In this document: positions 7,563 through 13,374 of the stretch, piece after piece
Layout: the number at the start of each line of letters is the position of its first letter
How positions within the stretch are numbered: the first letter of the stretch is position 1
DNA from: Eubacteriales bacterium
Lineage (GTDB): Bacteria > Bacillota_A > Clostridia > Lachnospirales > Lachnospiraceae
Assembly (NCBI GenBank): GCA_030533315.1
Contig: JAUNJL010000020.1
Location: 19,054 to 37,697, forward strand
DNA: 18,644 bases
Reading direction: 5' to 3'
Notes under the pieces: generated by a model
Seen by the model: only the letters and a program-made list of their open reading frames with translations
Told to the model about the DNA's origin: nothing
Database searches by the model: none
Position numbers and translations under genes: made by a program

Positions 7563-8891
7563 TTAAAACAGCAATTCCATTTTTGTACCCTTTCCCGGCT
7601 CGCTGTCCAGGTAAATCTTCGCCTGATGAAGGGCGGCCCCGTGCTTCACAATGGAGAGGCCCAGCCCCGTCCCTCCCGTCTGCCGGGAGTGGCTTTTGTC
7701 CACCCGGTAAAACCGCTCAAAAATACGGCCCTGCTGCTCGCTGGGGATCCCGATCCCATTGTCCTCCACCCGGTAAAAGGGCTTTCCGTTCACCTTTCCC
7801 ACCAGAATCTTCACCTCTCCTCCCGGGTTCGTGTACCGCACCCCATTGTCCGCAATATTAAAAAACATCTCATACAGCACGTGACGGACGCCCCGAATGG
7901 ACACCGGCTCACCCTGGAAGGTGAGACGAATCCCCTTTTTCTGGGCTGGAGCGCCAAGATCCTCCATCACGCTCTGGGCGATCTCCATCAGCTCCACGGC
8001 CTCAAAGGGCATACTGCTCTTCTCATCCAGCCTGGAAAGCTGGATGATGTCCGCCACCAGGCTGCTCAGGCGGTTGGCCTCATGGTAAATCCTCCCGGAA
8101 AACTCGGGGATTCTCTCAGGGGGTACCATCTGATTCATCATCAGCTCCGCATAGCCGGAGATGGACATGAGAGGCGTTTTCAGCTCATGGGAGACGTTTG
8201 CGGAAAACTCCTTCCGCACCGCCTCCGCCTCCTTCAGCTCCTCCACCTGAGCCTCGATCTGCCGGTTCTGCTGATCCACCCGCACCAGCAGCGGCCGCAG
8301 CTCCTCATAGCATACATTGCTCAAGGGCTCCTCCAGATTCAACTCATTGATGGGACGGATCAGATTCTTTGTCTGCCTCTGCACCAGGATAAACTCCGCC
8401 AGCAGGATCACCAGCATAAGCATCCCTAAAAGCGTAAAGCTGGACATCAAGGTCCGAAAAACACTGTCCGTAGTCTTGGCCACCCGCAGGATATAGCCAT
8501 TTTCCAGGCGGAGAGCATAATAAAAGGTCTGCTCCGACAGCGTCTCCGAATAACGGATCTTCTCCCCATGCCCCTCCTCCATGGCCTGCACAAACTCCGG
8601 CCGATGGCCGTGGTTGGGAAGCTGCTTTGCCTCCGCCTCGCTGTCAAAGATCACATCCCCCTCCTGGTCGGTGAGGGTGACACGGCTGCTGGTGGCGTCC
8701 CCCACCTTCCAGGAAAGGTAATCTTCTCCAAATTCCTCGATCCCCACCTGGATATACTTCGCCTCGTCACGCACTCCCTGCTGCATGTAAGTGTTGAACT
8801 TGCTGTACATGACCACGCTTGCGGCGATAAAAGTGAGGAGGACGGTCAAAACCACCATCCTGCTGGTATGGCCCAATATCTTCTGTTTCAT
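7563..8891 (-). CDS. phoR: PhoR-type sensor histidine kinase
   Basis: A 442-residue membrane kinase. TM1 lies at about 11-30, an extracellular sensor at 31-148 and TM2 at about 149-171. The sensor carries LPNHGHRPEF...GEKIRYSETL, a pattern common in Gram-positive PhoR-like kinases. The HisKA motif VSHELKTP has phospho-acceptor His235. The ATPase domain shows the N box NIADNGVRYT, the G1 box EDNGIGIP and TGGTGLGLSI. No PAS domain is apparent. It lies 41 bases after the regulator gene with a GGAG-type site, so it is in the same operon. Proximity to a phosphate symporter preceded by a pho box argues for phosphate-stress sensing; this is inferred from context rather than proven by sequence. Confidence 0.88.
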   Translation of the reverse strand: MKQKILGHTSRMVVLTVLLTFIAASVVMYSKFNTYMQQGVRDEAKYIQVGIEEFGEDYLSWKVGDATSSRVTLTDQEGDVIFDSEAEAKQLPNHGHRPEFVQAMEEGHGEKIRYSETLSEQTFYYALRLENGYILRVAKTTDSVFRTLMSSFTLLGMLMLVILLAEFILVQRQTKNLIRPINELNLEEPLSNVCYEELRPLLVRVDQQNRQIEAQVEELKEAEAVRKEFSANVSHELKTPLMSISGYAELMMNQMVPPERIPEFSGRIYHEANRLSSLVADIIQLSRLDEKSSMPFEAVELMEIAQSVMEDLGAPAQKKGIRLTFQGEPVSIRGVRHVLYEMFFNIADNGVRYTNPGGEVKILVGKVNGKPFYRVEDNGIGIPSEQQGRIFERFYRVDKSHSRQTGGTGLGLSIVKHGAALHQAKIYLDSEPGKGTKMELLF

Positions 8892-8932
8892 CTCTCCGGC
8901 TCCTCTCCTTCCCTTCGGGAGACCCCAGATCC

Positions 8933-9610
8933 CTATTTACTGATCCGGTAGCCCACGCCCCGGACCGTCTCAATAAGCTTTCCCGCCTCCCTCAGCTTTT
9001 GCCGGAGGCTGCGCACGTGAACGTCCACGGTCCTGGTCTCTCCCCCGAAATCATAGCCCCACACATGGCCCAGGATCTGATTCCTGGTCATGACCAGCCC
9101 CTTGTTCTCCATCAGATACAAAAGAAGCTCAAACTCCTTCCTGGTCAGAAGGATCTTTTCATCCTTGTAAAAGACCTCATGACGTCCTACTGAGATGGTC
9201 AGCCCCCGGGCCTCCAGCTCCCGATCCTCGTTCTGGCGGCCGCTTCGGCGGAGGACCGCCTTGATCCGGGCCACAAATTCCATCATCCCAAAGGGCTTGG
9301 TGATATAGTCGTCCGCCCCTTCCTCCAGTCCCTTCACCTTGTCGTACTCCGCTTCCTTTGCGGTCACCATGATCACGGGAATCTCCCTGGTCTCCGCATC
9401 TCCCTTCAGCTTCCGCAGGATCTCGTAGCCATCCTCCCCCGGAAGCATAATGTCCAAAAGGATCATGTCGGGACGTTCCTCCTTAAGTCCCTCCCACAGC
9501 TCCTTTCCATCCTCAAAGCCCTTTGCCTCAAAGCCGGTGGTCTCCAGGGTGTAGACCAAAAGCTCCCGGATGTTTCTCTCATCTTCCACACAATAAATCA
9601 CAGCACTCAT
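8933..9610 (-). CDS. phoB: PhoB/OmpR-type response regulator
   Basis: The 225-residue regulator has a receiver domain with acidic pocket VEDE (8-11), phospho-acceptor Asp53 in LLDIMLPGEDG, and Lys105 in ITKPF. A winged-helix DNA-binding domain (about 130-225) ends RTVDVHVRSLRQKL...RGVGYRI, typical of OmpR/PhoB members. The start is ATG at 9610..9608, five bases after GGAG; a longer frame to 9667 would run through the promoter. It is the partner of the kinase downstream. The pho box in front of the Na/Pi symporter just upstream is its most likely target. In other Firmicutes the equivalent is called PhoP. Confidence 0.88.
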   Translation of the reverse strand: MSAVIYCVEDERNIRELLVYTLETTGFEAKGFEDGKELWEGLKEERPDMILLDIMLPGEDGYEILRKLKGDAETREIPVIMVTAKEAEYDKVKGLEEGADDYITKPFGMMEFVARIKAVLRRSGRQNEDRELEARGLTISVGRHEVFYKDEKILLTRKEFELLLYLMENKGLVMTRNQILGHVWGYDFGGETRTVDVHVRSLRQKLREAGKLIETVRGVGYRISK

Positions 9611-9638
9611 CCCTTCTCCGTTCTGCCATGCTGTATTT

Positions 9639-9667
9639 AGTATACTTGTTTTTTCCAATTTACACAA
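9639..9667 (-). promoter_or_regulatory. Promoter of the response regulator and kinase operon
   Basis: TTGTGT (-35, 9662-9667) and TATACT (-10, 9639-9644) are 17 bases apart, and the predicted start is about 22 bases before the regulator ATG. So the two-component genes can be transcribed apart from the symporter. Confidence 0.7.
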
Positions 9668-9702
9668 GTCTCCTTATGAACGATACCCCTGCCCGACCAG
9701 AA

Positions 9703-9737
9703 CGTAACCGTTCACGGATTCCCTGTAAACGGTTACG
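9703..9737 (-). repeat. 13-bp inverted repeat across the symporter stop codon
   Basis: Arms 9703-9715 and 9725-9737 pair with a single mismatch (a possible G-U) around nine bases. The symporter TAA (9735-9733) is in one arm. There is no U-run, so it is a poor terminator. The arm with TGTAAACGGTTAC resembles a catabolite-repression (cre) site, and the repeat could instead be a protein-binding site upstream of the regulator promoter. Confidence 0.5.
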
Positions 9738-11499
9738 GCAGAGCATACTGCTTCCGAACCTGCTCCAGCTCCCGGTAAAACTTATCGTCCGGTGTGTTTT
9801 TCATGATATCCAGATGGCTGTGGGTATCATAGAGATCCTCCCGCACCTGGGTGACACAGACCCCGATGTTGGAGCAGTGATCGGCAATACGCTCCAGGCT
9901 GGTGATGATATCCGAGAGGATGAATCCCATCTCGATGGTGCAGGTCTGGGCACGAAGACGCTGGATATGGCGGCGTTTCAGATCCTTGCACAGCTCGTCA
10001 ATGATCTCCTCCAGGGGCTCGATGGACCCTGCCAGGAAAAGCTCCTGATTGGCAAACACCCGGTAGGCGATCTCCAGGATATCCTCGACCGCCCGGCCCA
10101 GCACCTGGAGCTCCGCCCGTGCCTGTGCCGAAAATCCCGCATTTTTGCTGTGCAGCTCCTCCGCCGACTCCTTAATGTTGAGGGCGTGATCCGAGATCCT
10201 CTCAAAGTCCCCGATGCAGTGGAGCATGATGGACAAGCTGCGGCTGTCCCTCTGGGAGAGATCCTTGCTGTTCAGCTTCACCAGGTAAGTTCCCAGCTCG
10301 TCCTCGTAACGATCCACCTTTGTCTCGATCTTTTCCACCAGCTTCGCCTTTTCCTCATCATACTCCATGGTCAGCCCGAAGGCGATGTCCAGGGCGCGCC
10401 TGGCCTCCCCGGCCATCTTTCTTGCCGCATTGCGGCTCTGCTCCATGGCAAAGCCTGGCTTTTCCAGAAATCGAGGCTCCAGAATCATAAACTCCTGATC
10501 CTCCTGGGAAACGACGGACTCCTCCTTGTCCCGCACCGTAAGACGCGCCAGCTTTTCCAGACCCTTGGAGAAGGGCAGCAAAACAAGGGTGGCCGTCACG
10601 TTGAACACGCTGTGGATCACGGCGATCCCGGCGGGATTAGCCGCCTCCGTCATGAAAGGAAGATGGACCATCGCATTCACAAGGTAAAAGACTGCCATGA
10701 AAATACTGGTGCCGATCACGTTGAAATACAAATGGACCATCGCCGCCCGCTTTGCATTTTTGTTTGCCCCCACGGAGGAGATCAGGGCCGTCACACAGGT
10801 GCCGATGTTTTGGCCCATGATGATGGGAAGAGCGGCTCCATACTGCACGGCGCCGGTCATGCAAAGAGCCTGCAGGATACCCACCGAGGCCGAGGAGGAC
10901 TGGATCACCGCCGTCAGGATCGTGCCAGCCAACACCCCCAGAAGGGGATTGGTAAATTTCAGAAGGATGCTGGTAAATTCCGGTACGTCAGCCAAAGGCT
11001 TCACTGCACCGCTCATGGTCTCCATCCCAAACATCAGAACCGCAAACCCCACCAGTATGGAGCCGATATCCTTCTTTTTCGGATTTTTCTGGAACACCAG
11101 AAGGACCACCCCGATCAGAGCCAGTACCGGCGAGAAGGAGGTGGGCTTTAGCAGCTGGATCAAAAAACTGCCGCTTTCGATCCCCGCAAGGCTCAGCAGC
11201 CAGGAGGTCACCGTGGTACCGATGTTTGCCCCCATGATGATCCCCACTGCCTGGGACAGCTGCATGATCCCGGAGTTCACAAATCCGACCACCATGACCG
11301 TGGTGGCCGAGGAGGACTGGATCACCGCCGTCACGCCGGCGCCCAGGATCACAGCCTTCACAGGGCTGGATGTCAGATTTTCCAATATCCTTTCCAGCCT
11401 TCCGCCGGACACCTTTTCCAGGCCATCGCCCATGACCTGCATACCATAGAGGAAGAGCGCCAGCCCCCCACATAACGTCAATAAGCTAAAAAAATCCAT
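9733..11499 (-). CDS. Na+/phosphate cotransporter with PhoU-like C-terminal domain
   Basis: The 588-residue protein has two inverted-repeat membrane halves of the PNaS/NptA family, each with the hallmark QSSS(A)(T/S) motif (61-66 and 200-205) and a following GxNIGT (90-94 and 229-233). The membrane part covers about residues 1-315. The rest, about 350-580, is a helical PhoU-like domain found in many bacterial members, probably regulatory. The protein imports phosphate with sodium. The start is ATG at 11499..11497, seven bases after AAGGGAG; the longer frame to 11601 runs back through leader hairpins and is rejected. It sits upstream of the two-component pair and downstream of a pho box, so it is likely induced by low phosphate. 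Total length matches PhoU-bearing members. Confidence 0.93.
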   Translation of the reverse strand: MDFFSLLTLCGGLALFLYGMQVMGDGLEKVSGGRLERILENLTSSPVKAVILGAGVTAVIQSSSATTVMVVGFVNSGIMQLSQAVGIIMGANIGTTVTSWLLSLAGIESGSFLIQLLKPTSFSPVLALIGVVLLVFQKNPKKKDIGSILVGFAVLMFGMETMSGAVKPLADVPEFTSILLKFTNPLLGVLAGTILTAVIQSSSASVGILQALCMTGAVQYGAALPIIMGQNIGTCVTALISSVGANKNAKRAAMVHLYFNVIGTSIFMAVFYLVNAMVHLPFMTEAANPAGIAVIHSVFNVTATLVLLPFSKGLEKLARLTVRDKEESVVSQEDQEFMILEPRFLEKPGFAMEQSRNAARKMAGEARRALDIAFGLTMEYDEEKAKLVEKIETKVDRYEDELGTYLVKLNSKDLSQRDSRSLSIMLHCIGDFERISDHALNIKESAEELHSKNAGFSAQARAELQVLGRAVEDILEIAYRVFANQELFLAGSIEPLEEIIDELCKDLKRRHIQRLRAQTCTIEMGFILSDIITSLERIADHCSNIGVCVTQVREDLYDTHSHLDIMKNTPDDKFYRELEQVRKQYALP

Positions 11500-11585
11500 T
11501 TGGTATCTCCCTTTCCTAAAATATATGCGGTTTCCTTTGTCAAACGGCAGCACCGCCGCCTTGCACCCCGCCATTTTCACCTGCC

Positions 11586-11623
11586 AAAAACGGGGTCCCA
11601 CCTTTGGAAACCACCGGACCCCG
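11586..11623 (-). terminator. Terminator-like hairpin in the symporter leader
   Basis: A perfect 8-bp GC-rich stem (11591-11598 with 11616-11623) closes a 17-base loop and is followed by five U residues on the minus strand. It lies about 90 bases before the symporter ATG and after the candidate promoter, so it would act as an attenuator. The large loop makes it weaker than a typical terminator. Confidence 0.5.
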
Positions 11624-11647
11624 GCCTTTCAGAGGCTGGAGCTGCCG

Positions 11648-11689
11648 GCGTCCACAGGACGCTGGTGCGCCGCAGAGCCATACTCTGCG
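11648..11689 (-). other. Two further hairpins in the symporter leader
   Basis: CGCAGAG/CTCTGCG (11671-11677 with 11683-11689, five-base loop) and GCGTCC/GGACGC (11648-11653 with 11657-11662, three-base loop) are perfect stems. With the downstream U-tailed hairpin they make three consecutive stems in a leader of about 190 bases. No known riboswitch core was recognised. Confidence 0.5.
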
Positions 11690-11692
11690 CTC

Positions 11693-11746
11693 ATTTTAGA
11701 AAAGTCATGTAAAATGATTGGGTGTCCATTGTAAAGATCTTGTAAA
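11693..11746 (-). promoter_or_regulatory. Pho box and -10 element of the Na/Pi symporter gene
   Basis: Three minus-strand copies of TTTACA lie at 11741-11746, 11730-11735 and 11708-11713, starting 11 and 22 bases apart, that is on one face of the helix. PhoP-type boxes in Firmicutes are TT(A/T/C)ACA-like repeats with about five bases between them, as here for the first two copies. The -10 candidate TAAAAT (11693-11698) lies nine bases downstream of the last copy, with no normal -35, as expected of an activator-dependent Pho promoter. Confidence 0.75.
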
Positions 11747-11810
11747 ATTTCTGTCGCTCTTTCAGCAGCCATGAGCTGCGCCGGACTTATGAGAAGGCCA
11801 TAAACAAGTG

Positions 11811-11841
11811 AAAAAAATCCAGGGCCCTAAAAGCCCCGGAT
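11811..11841 (-). terminator. Terminator of the GreA-family gene
   Basis: A 9-bp stem (11833-11841 with 11817-11825, one G-U pair) with a seven-base loop is followed by seven consecutive U residues (11817-11811, the first pairing at the stem base). The gene's TAG stop lies in the loop, so the terminator overlaps the end of the coding sequence. Confidence 0.9.
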
Positions 11842-12327
11842 CTCTTCGTCCTCCGTATGTGTTTTGTCGATGGAGAGGATCTCCAGAAAATAACTGTAGG
11901 AGTCATTTACCTGAACCTCCACCCGATCTCCCGCCTTGTGGCCCTTGAGAGCCTTTCCAATGGGGGACTCGATGCTGATGCGGTTTTCCATGGAATTTCC
12001 TCGGATGGAGGTGACCAGCTTGTACTTCTCCGTCTCGTCTTCCTCCTCAAACCGTACCTCCACCACGTCATTCATTCCCACCTCGTCCTCCCTGGAACGG
12101 TCTGTGACGATGATGGCGGTCTTCAGCATATTTTCCAGGTAACGGATCCTGCTCTCATTTTGGTTCTTATGCTTTTTTGCCGCATAATACTCGAAATTCT
12201 CACTTAAATCTCCCTGGGCCCTGGCTTCCTTCACAGCCTCGATGGCCTCCTTGCGGACCACCAGCTTCCGGTGGTCGATCTCCTGCTGGATTTTTTCCAC
12301 GTCCTGCTTTGTCAGCTTTTCTCTCAT
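11827..12327 (-). CDS. greA: GreA-family transcription elongation factor
   Basis: The 166-residue protein has an N-terminal coiled coil (about 1-75) with ARAQGDLSENFEY (35-47). Its tip acids Asp40 and Glu43 correspond to those Gre factors place in the RNA polymerase secondary channel to trigger cleavage of backtracked RNA. The C-terminal FKBP-like domain (about 85-160) has the usual SPIGKALKG (140-148). It is slightly longer than the 158 residues of E. coli GreA, by an acidic tail. The start is ATG at 12327..12325, nine bases after GGAG. It has its own consensus promoter and terminator, so it is probably monocistronic. A lineage may carry more than one Gre paralogue, so orthology to greA is probable rather than sure. 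Confidence 0.9.
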   Translation of the reverse strand: MREKLTKQDVEKIQQEIDHRKLVVRKEAIEAVKEARAQGDLSENFEYYAAKKHKNQNESRIRYLENMLKTAIIVTDRSREDEVGMNDVVEVRFEEEDETEKYKLVTSIRGNSMENRISIESPIGKALKGHKAGDRVEVQVNDSYSYFLEILSIDKTHTEDEEIRGF

Positions 12328-12372
12328 TTCCTGTATCTCCTTACGCCTTATTTTGCGATACTCTTTTCCTTA

Positions 12373-12397
12373 CAGGAGATGACATCGTCATTTCCTG
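12373..12397 (-). other. Hairpin in the greA leader
   Basis: Arms 12373-12383 and 12387-12397 pair with one mismatch around a three-base loop. The stem lies between the promoter and the ribosome binding site of the gene. A role in translation or RNA stability is possible; no ligand or protein is suggested. Confidence 0.45.
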
Positions 12398-12411
12398 CCC
12401 ATAGTTCTCTA

Positions 12412-12440
12412 ACCATAGCAGATTGGGCAGGTTTTGTCAA
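12412..12440 (-). promoter_or_regulatory. Consensus promoter of the GreA-family gene
   Basis: TTGACA (12435-12440) and TATGGT (12412-12417) are exactly 17 bases apart on the minus strand. The start would be about 80 bases before the ATG. Confidence 0.88.
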
Positions 12441-12499
12441 ACCCAGGCCGGCAAAGCTCCGGGAGGATCCCCGCAGGCTGCGCATATCCAGGCCTCCCG

Positions 12500-12543
12500 C
12501 CTGCCGAAAGGCTCCGCGGCGATGCGCGGTGCCATCCGGCAGG
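12500..12543 (-). repeat. Long GC-rich hairpin between the CarD and GreA genes
   Basis: Three nested paired blocks form one arm: CCTGCCG (12500-12506), GGC (12510-12512) and CCGCG (12514-12518). They match CGCGG (12525-12529), GCC (12531-12533) and CGGCAGG (12537-12543) in order. It begins about ten bases after the CarD-family stop. There is no U-run, so if it ends transcription it does so weakly; it may protect the 3' end. Confidence 0.65.
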
Positions 12544-12551
12544 ACAAAGCC

Positions 12552-13073
12552 TCATCCCTTTGCAGGCTCCTGATTCCGGGAGAGATAAGAAACAATGTAG
12601 CTGCCTATGGACTTTTTGGGAATGTCCAGAAGCAGGGAGAGCTCCGCATACAGATAGTCCTCCGCCATTTTCAGATATCGCTCGTCCGTGGCCGTGACCT
12701 TCTTCCTCCGGGACAGCCTGTCCTTCTTCCGCATCTGAATGGTCTTGATCACCCTCACAAGCTCCCGGGATTCACAGGTTTTCATGCATTCCCGGTATTT
12801 CTCTTCCCGCAGCTTGTCATTGGCAATGTCCAGCGTCTCGATCCCGGGGATCTCGTCCAGGAGCTCCCTCGCCTCCTTCTTCGACATGGTCCGGCGAATC
12901 GCGACCTTCGGATTCTCCACCGGGGTAAAAATGGTACCCTCCGTGGCCCCGTCCGGCCTGAGCACGTAGTAGAGCCGGTCCTTCGGCACACCATCCATAT
13001 TCATGGTAGTAGTCCCAACCACCTGGCAGATCCCTGTGTGACCATAAATTACATAGTCTCCTGGTGCAAACAT
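12552..13073 (-). CDS. CarD/CdnL-family RNA polymerase-binding regulator
   Basis: The 173-residue protein has the N-terminal RID domain (about 1-65; FAPGDYVIYGHTGICQV at 2-18) that binds the polymerase beta subunit, also found in the Mfd repair factor. A helical basic C-terminal region (about 75-165), with TMSKKEARELLDEIP and a cluster of Arg and Lys, contacts promoter DNA in known members. Such factors stabilise open promoter complexes. The start is ATG at 13073..13071, seven bases after AAAGGAG; an in-frame extension to 13220 runs through a putative RNA gene and is not expected in this family, whose members begin with the M-F-x-x-G-D pattern. It is upstream of the GreA-family gene but separately promoted. 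Confidence 0.92.
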   Translation of the reverse strand: MFAPGDYVIYGHTGICQVVGTTTMNMDGVPKDRLYYVLRPDGATEGTIFTPVENPKVAIRRTMSKKEARELLDEIPGIETLDIANDKLREEKYRECMKTCESRELVRVIKTIQMRKKDRLSRRKKVTATDERYLKMAEDYLYAELSLLLDIPKKSIGSYIVSYLSRNQEPAKG

Positions 13074-13116
13074 ATATACGCTCCTTTCCCATAAAATTGT
13101 TTTCCAGTTTTTATAG

Positions 13117-13122
13117 ATTATA
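13117..13122 (-). promoter_or_regulatory. -10 element near the CarD-family gene
   Basis: A perfect TATAAT lies 43 bases before the ATG. The nearest TTGATG is 22 bases upstream, too far for a normal -35, so this promoter is less certain than the one at 13267-13295. Confidence 0.5.
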
Positions 13123-13174
13123 CCCAGCTTTTCCGCACTGCCTACATCAAAGAGCAAAAATGCGCTGCCTGCAT

Positions 13175-13260
13175 AAAAAAGAACCCCCATACAGCCACAG
13201 GGCTGGCAAGGAGTCCTCATGTTCTAACTGTTCAGTCCCCAAAACAGTTATCTAAAGCCT
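13175..13260 (-). ncRNA. Putative small RNA or attenuator leader before the CarD-family gene
   Basis: A transcript starting near 13260 from the promoter at 13267-13295 would fold into a perfect 8-bp stem (13243-13250 with 13225-13232, ten-base loop). A second, bulged stem-loop follows, with core CAGCC/GGCTG at 13192-13205 and outer GAAC/GTTC, ending in six U residues at 13175-13180. Promoter, two stems and U-run make an RNA of about 85 bases. It could be an independent RNA, or a leader that ends transcription before the CarD-family gene. No known family was recognised. No convincing ribosome binding site or ORF is seen within it. Confidence 0.5.
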
Positions 13261-13266
13261 ATGTAT

Positions 13267-13295
13267 ATTCTATCACTTTTTTCTAACAATTTCAA
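13267..13295 (-). promoter_or_regulatory. Strong promoter upstream of the putative small RNA
   Basis: TTGAAA (13290-13295) and TAGAAT (13267-13272) are 17 bases apart on the minus strand, close to the sigma-A consensus. An overlapping pair, TTGTTA and TATACA with 16 bases, is a less likely alternative. From here to the stop of the fused GTPase gene (13296-13374) the DNA is AT-rich with no gene and no clear terminator. Confidence 0.75.
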
Positions 13296-13374
13296 AAAGA
13301 AAGTTTCAAATTCCATTTTTTTGTAGATATCAACAAATTTAAACAGGGTTTTTAGGCAAAATAACCGAATATGC

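Noticed and set aside
7554..8429. A 291-codon plus-strand open frame
   Set aside because: It is the shadow of the histidine-kinase gene and starts inside the nagB terminator region without a good ribosome binding site.
9523..11151. A 542-codon plus-strand open frame
   Set aside because: It is antisense to the Na/Pi symporter, whose minus-strand product has clear family motifs. The plus-strand product is rich in His, Gln, Leu and Pro, and has no recognisable domain.
11535..11570. TTGACA on the minus strand near the symporter as a second promoter
   Set aside because: The nearest -10-like TATATT or TATTTT is only 12-14 bases away, too close for a normal promoter.
11500..11601. In-frame extension of the Na/Pi symporter
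   Set aside because: The extension is basic and precedes the expected membrane start, and a proper ribosome binding site fits the ATG at 11499.
13074..13220. In-frame N-terminal extension of the CarD-family protein
   Set aside because: The ATG at 13220 has no ribosome binding site and the extension runs through stem-loops and a U-run. CarD proteins begin at the MFxxGD stretch.
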